Shown here piece after piece: positions 5,680-6,331 of a DNA stretch of 6,331 nt. The notes under the pieces were generated by a model, which searched no databases, was not told the DNA's origin, and saw nothing but the letters and a program-made list of their open reading frames with translations. Position numbers and translations under genes: made by a program. Position 1 is the stretch's first letter. Each line of letters starts with the position of its first letter. The stretch spans positions 1 to 6,331 of the forward strand of contig JAKART010000147.1 in the NCBI GenBank assembly GCA_021819255.1. Direction: 5' to 3'. Origin of the DNA: Acidobacteriota bacterium. GTDB lineage: Bacteria; Acidobacteriota; Terriglobia; Terriglobales; Acidobacteriaceae.

Positions 5680-6331
5680 GCCCAGACGGTCAAAACCCAA
5701 ACAAAGCCATCCAGAATCCGGCGATCCAGAATCCGGCGATCCAGAATCCGGCGATCCTGAATCCGGCGATCCTGAATCCGGCAACCGGCTCCCAGCCAGC
5801 GCCGGTCGTGCGTGCGGAGGACCAGGCGGCTGTGGTCAGCGGCGCCTCCGGTCCGCAGCCTGCGCAGCTCGAACCCGAACAGCCTCTGGCCTTGCGCAGC
5901 GTCCGGGAGCAGGTGGAAGACGCTCGGCATACGGCGCGCAAGATTCTGGTGCTGGGCGCGACCTCGGGAATTGCGGAGGCCTGCATTCGCCAGTGGGCCC
6001 AGCGTGGGGATGCCCTGTATCTGGTGGCGCGGAACCCGGACCGGCTGGCTGCAGTCGCGGCGGATGCGCGCACACGCGGGGCCTCTTCTGTGGGCAGCGC
6101 GGTGGCGGACCTGGACGATACGGCGGCGCACCCGGAGCTGCTGGCGCACGCCATCAACGGGCTGGGCGGGCTGGATGTGGCCTTTCTTGCCATGGGGGTT
6201 CTGGGCGAGCAGAGCCAGGCCGAGCGCAGTTTTTCCGCAGCCCATCAGATTCTGCACACCAACTTGACGGCTGCGGTGAGTCTGCTCACCTGGCTGGCAA
6301 ACTATACGGCGCAGCGCCACGCGGGAACGCT
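5676..6331 (+). CDS. DprE2-like short-chain dehydrogenase, 3' end beyond window, with repeat-bearing N-terminal extension
   Basis: The open frame runs from ATG 5676 off the window end, giving 218 residues. The SDR fold begins at ARKILVLGATSGIAEA (87-102), with the cofactor-binding GATSGIA (94-100), LVARNPDRL (116-124), DLDD (145-148), LDVAFLAMGVLG (166-177) and the expected Asn196 region (HTNLTAA). DprE2 reduces the 2'-keto polyprenyl-phospho-sugar made by DprE1 to the arabino form using NADH. The role is assigned from similarity of this N-terminal half and from pairing with the DprE1-like gene (ATGA overlap, 5676-5679). The catalytic Tyr/Lys pair lies beyond the window. Unusually, about 88 residues precede the fold, beginning with five pentapeptides (AIQNP three times, AILNP twice) and continuing Pro/Gln/Ala-rich, probably disordered. 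SDRs normally start within 5-20 residues of the fold. An internal GTG or TTG start near residues 73-80 is possible but lacks a comparable ribosome site. Confidence 0.85.
   Translation, partial: MSPDGQNPNKAIQNPAIQNPAIQNPAILNPAILNPATGSQPAPVVRAEDQAAVVSGASGPQPAQLEPEQPLALRSVREQVEDARHTARKILVLGATSGIAEACIRQWAQRGDALYLVARNPDRLAAVAADARTRGASSVGSAVADLDDTAAHPELLAHAINGLGGLDVAFLAMGVLGEQSQAERSFSAAHQILHTNLTAAVSLLTWLANYTAQRHAGT
5709..5783 (+). repeat. Five-copy 15-bp tandem repeat (in-frame minisatellite)
   Basis: Units are 5709-5723, 5724-5738, 5739-5753, 5754-5768 and 5769-5783. The first three are identical (ATCCAGAATCCGGCG). The fourth and fifth change CAG to CTG, and the fifth also ends GCA. Each unit adds five codons, so copy-number change keeps the DprE2-like frame. 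The near-perfect copies suggest recent slippage or duplication. Confidence 0.95.

Noticed and set aside
5551..5784. Minus-strand frame with a repeated GSPDS peptide
   Set aside because: It is the antisense reading of the 15-bp tandem repeat; the plus-strand frame has the ribosome site and continues into an SDR fold.

Overview
The window looks like chromosomal DNA from an Acidobacteriota species, probably of the Acidobacteriaceae/Terriglobales type. This is inferred from the GC-rich coding style, the mix of genes (secreted GH27 glycosidase, polysaccharide deacetylase tail, HxlR regulator, DprE1/DprE2-like pair) and the many decayed or repeat-filled gaps. No rRNA, tRNA, CRISPR array or transposase gene was found.

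Left part (1-925): the 3' end of a polysaccharide-deacetylase-like gene, then a decayed PIN-domain (VapC-like toxin) gene. The PIN remnant is split by a 112-bp palindromic repeat (copy A, 484-595) and also carries a frameshift near 705-725.

Middle (926-2700): an intact secreted GH27 alpha-galactosidase, then a gap of about 545 bp with no convincing gene. This gap holds a second copy (B, 2318-2429) of the 112-bp repeat in the opposite orientation, matching copy A at 110 of 112 positions, plus several small hairpins. The two copies bracket the alpha-galactosidase and the 3' half of the PIN pseudogene.

Right-centre (2698-4133): an HxlR-type winged-helix regulator on the minus strand, divergent from a short-chain dehydrogenase of the DltE-like type. 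They share a 134-bp intergenic region, the usual layout of a local regulator and its target.

Right end (4258-6331): a DprE1-like FAD oxidoreductase whose stop codon overlaps the start of a DprE2-like SDR (ATGA), which runs off the window. In mycobacteria this pair converts decaprenyl-phospho-ribose to decaprenyl-phospho-arabinose. Two features stand out. The position of the mycobacterial benzothiazinone-target cysteine is alanine. The DprE2-like protein has an N-terminal extension of about 88 residues that opens with five in-frame copies of a 15-bp tandem repeat (peptide AIQNP/AILNP).

No clearly new multi-gene system is evident. The most unusual signals are the inverted pair of palindromic elements, one inside a toxin gene, and the in-frame minisatellite in the DprE2-like gene.
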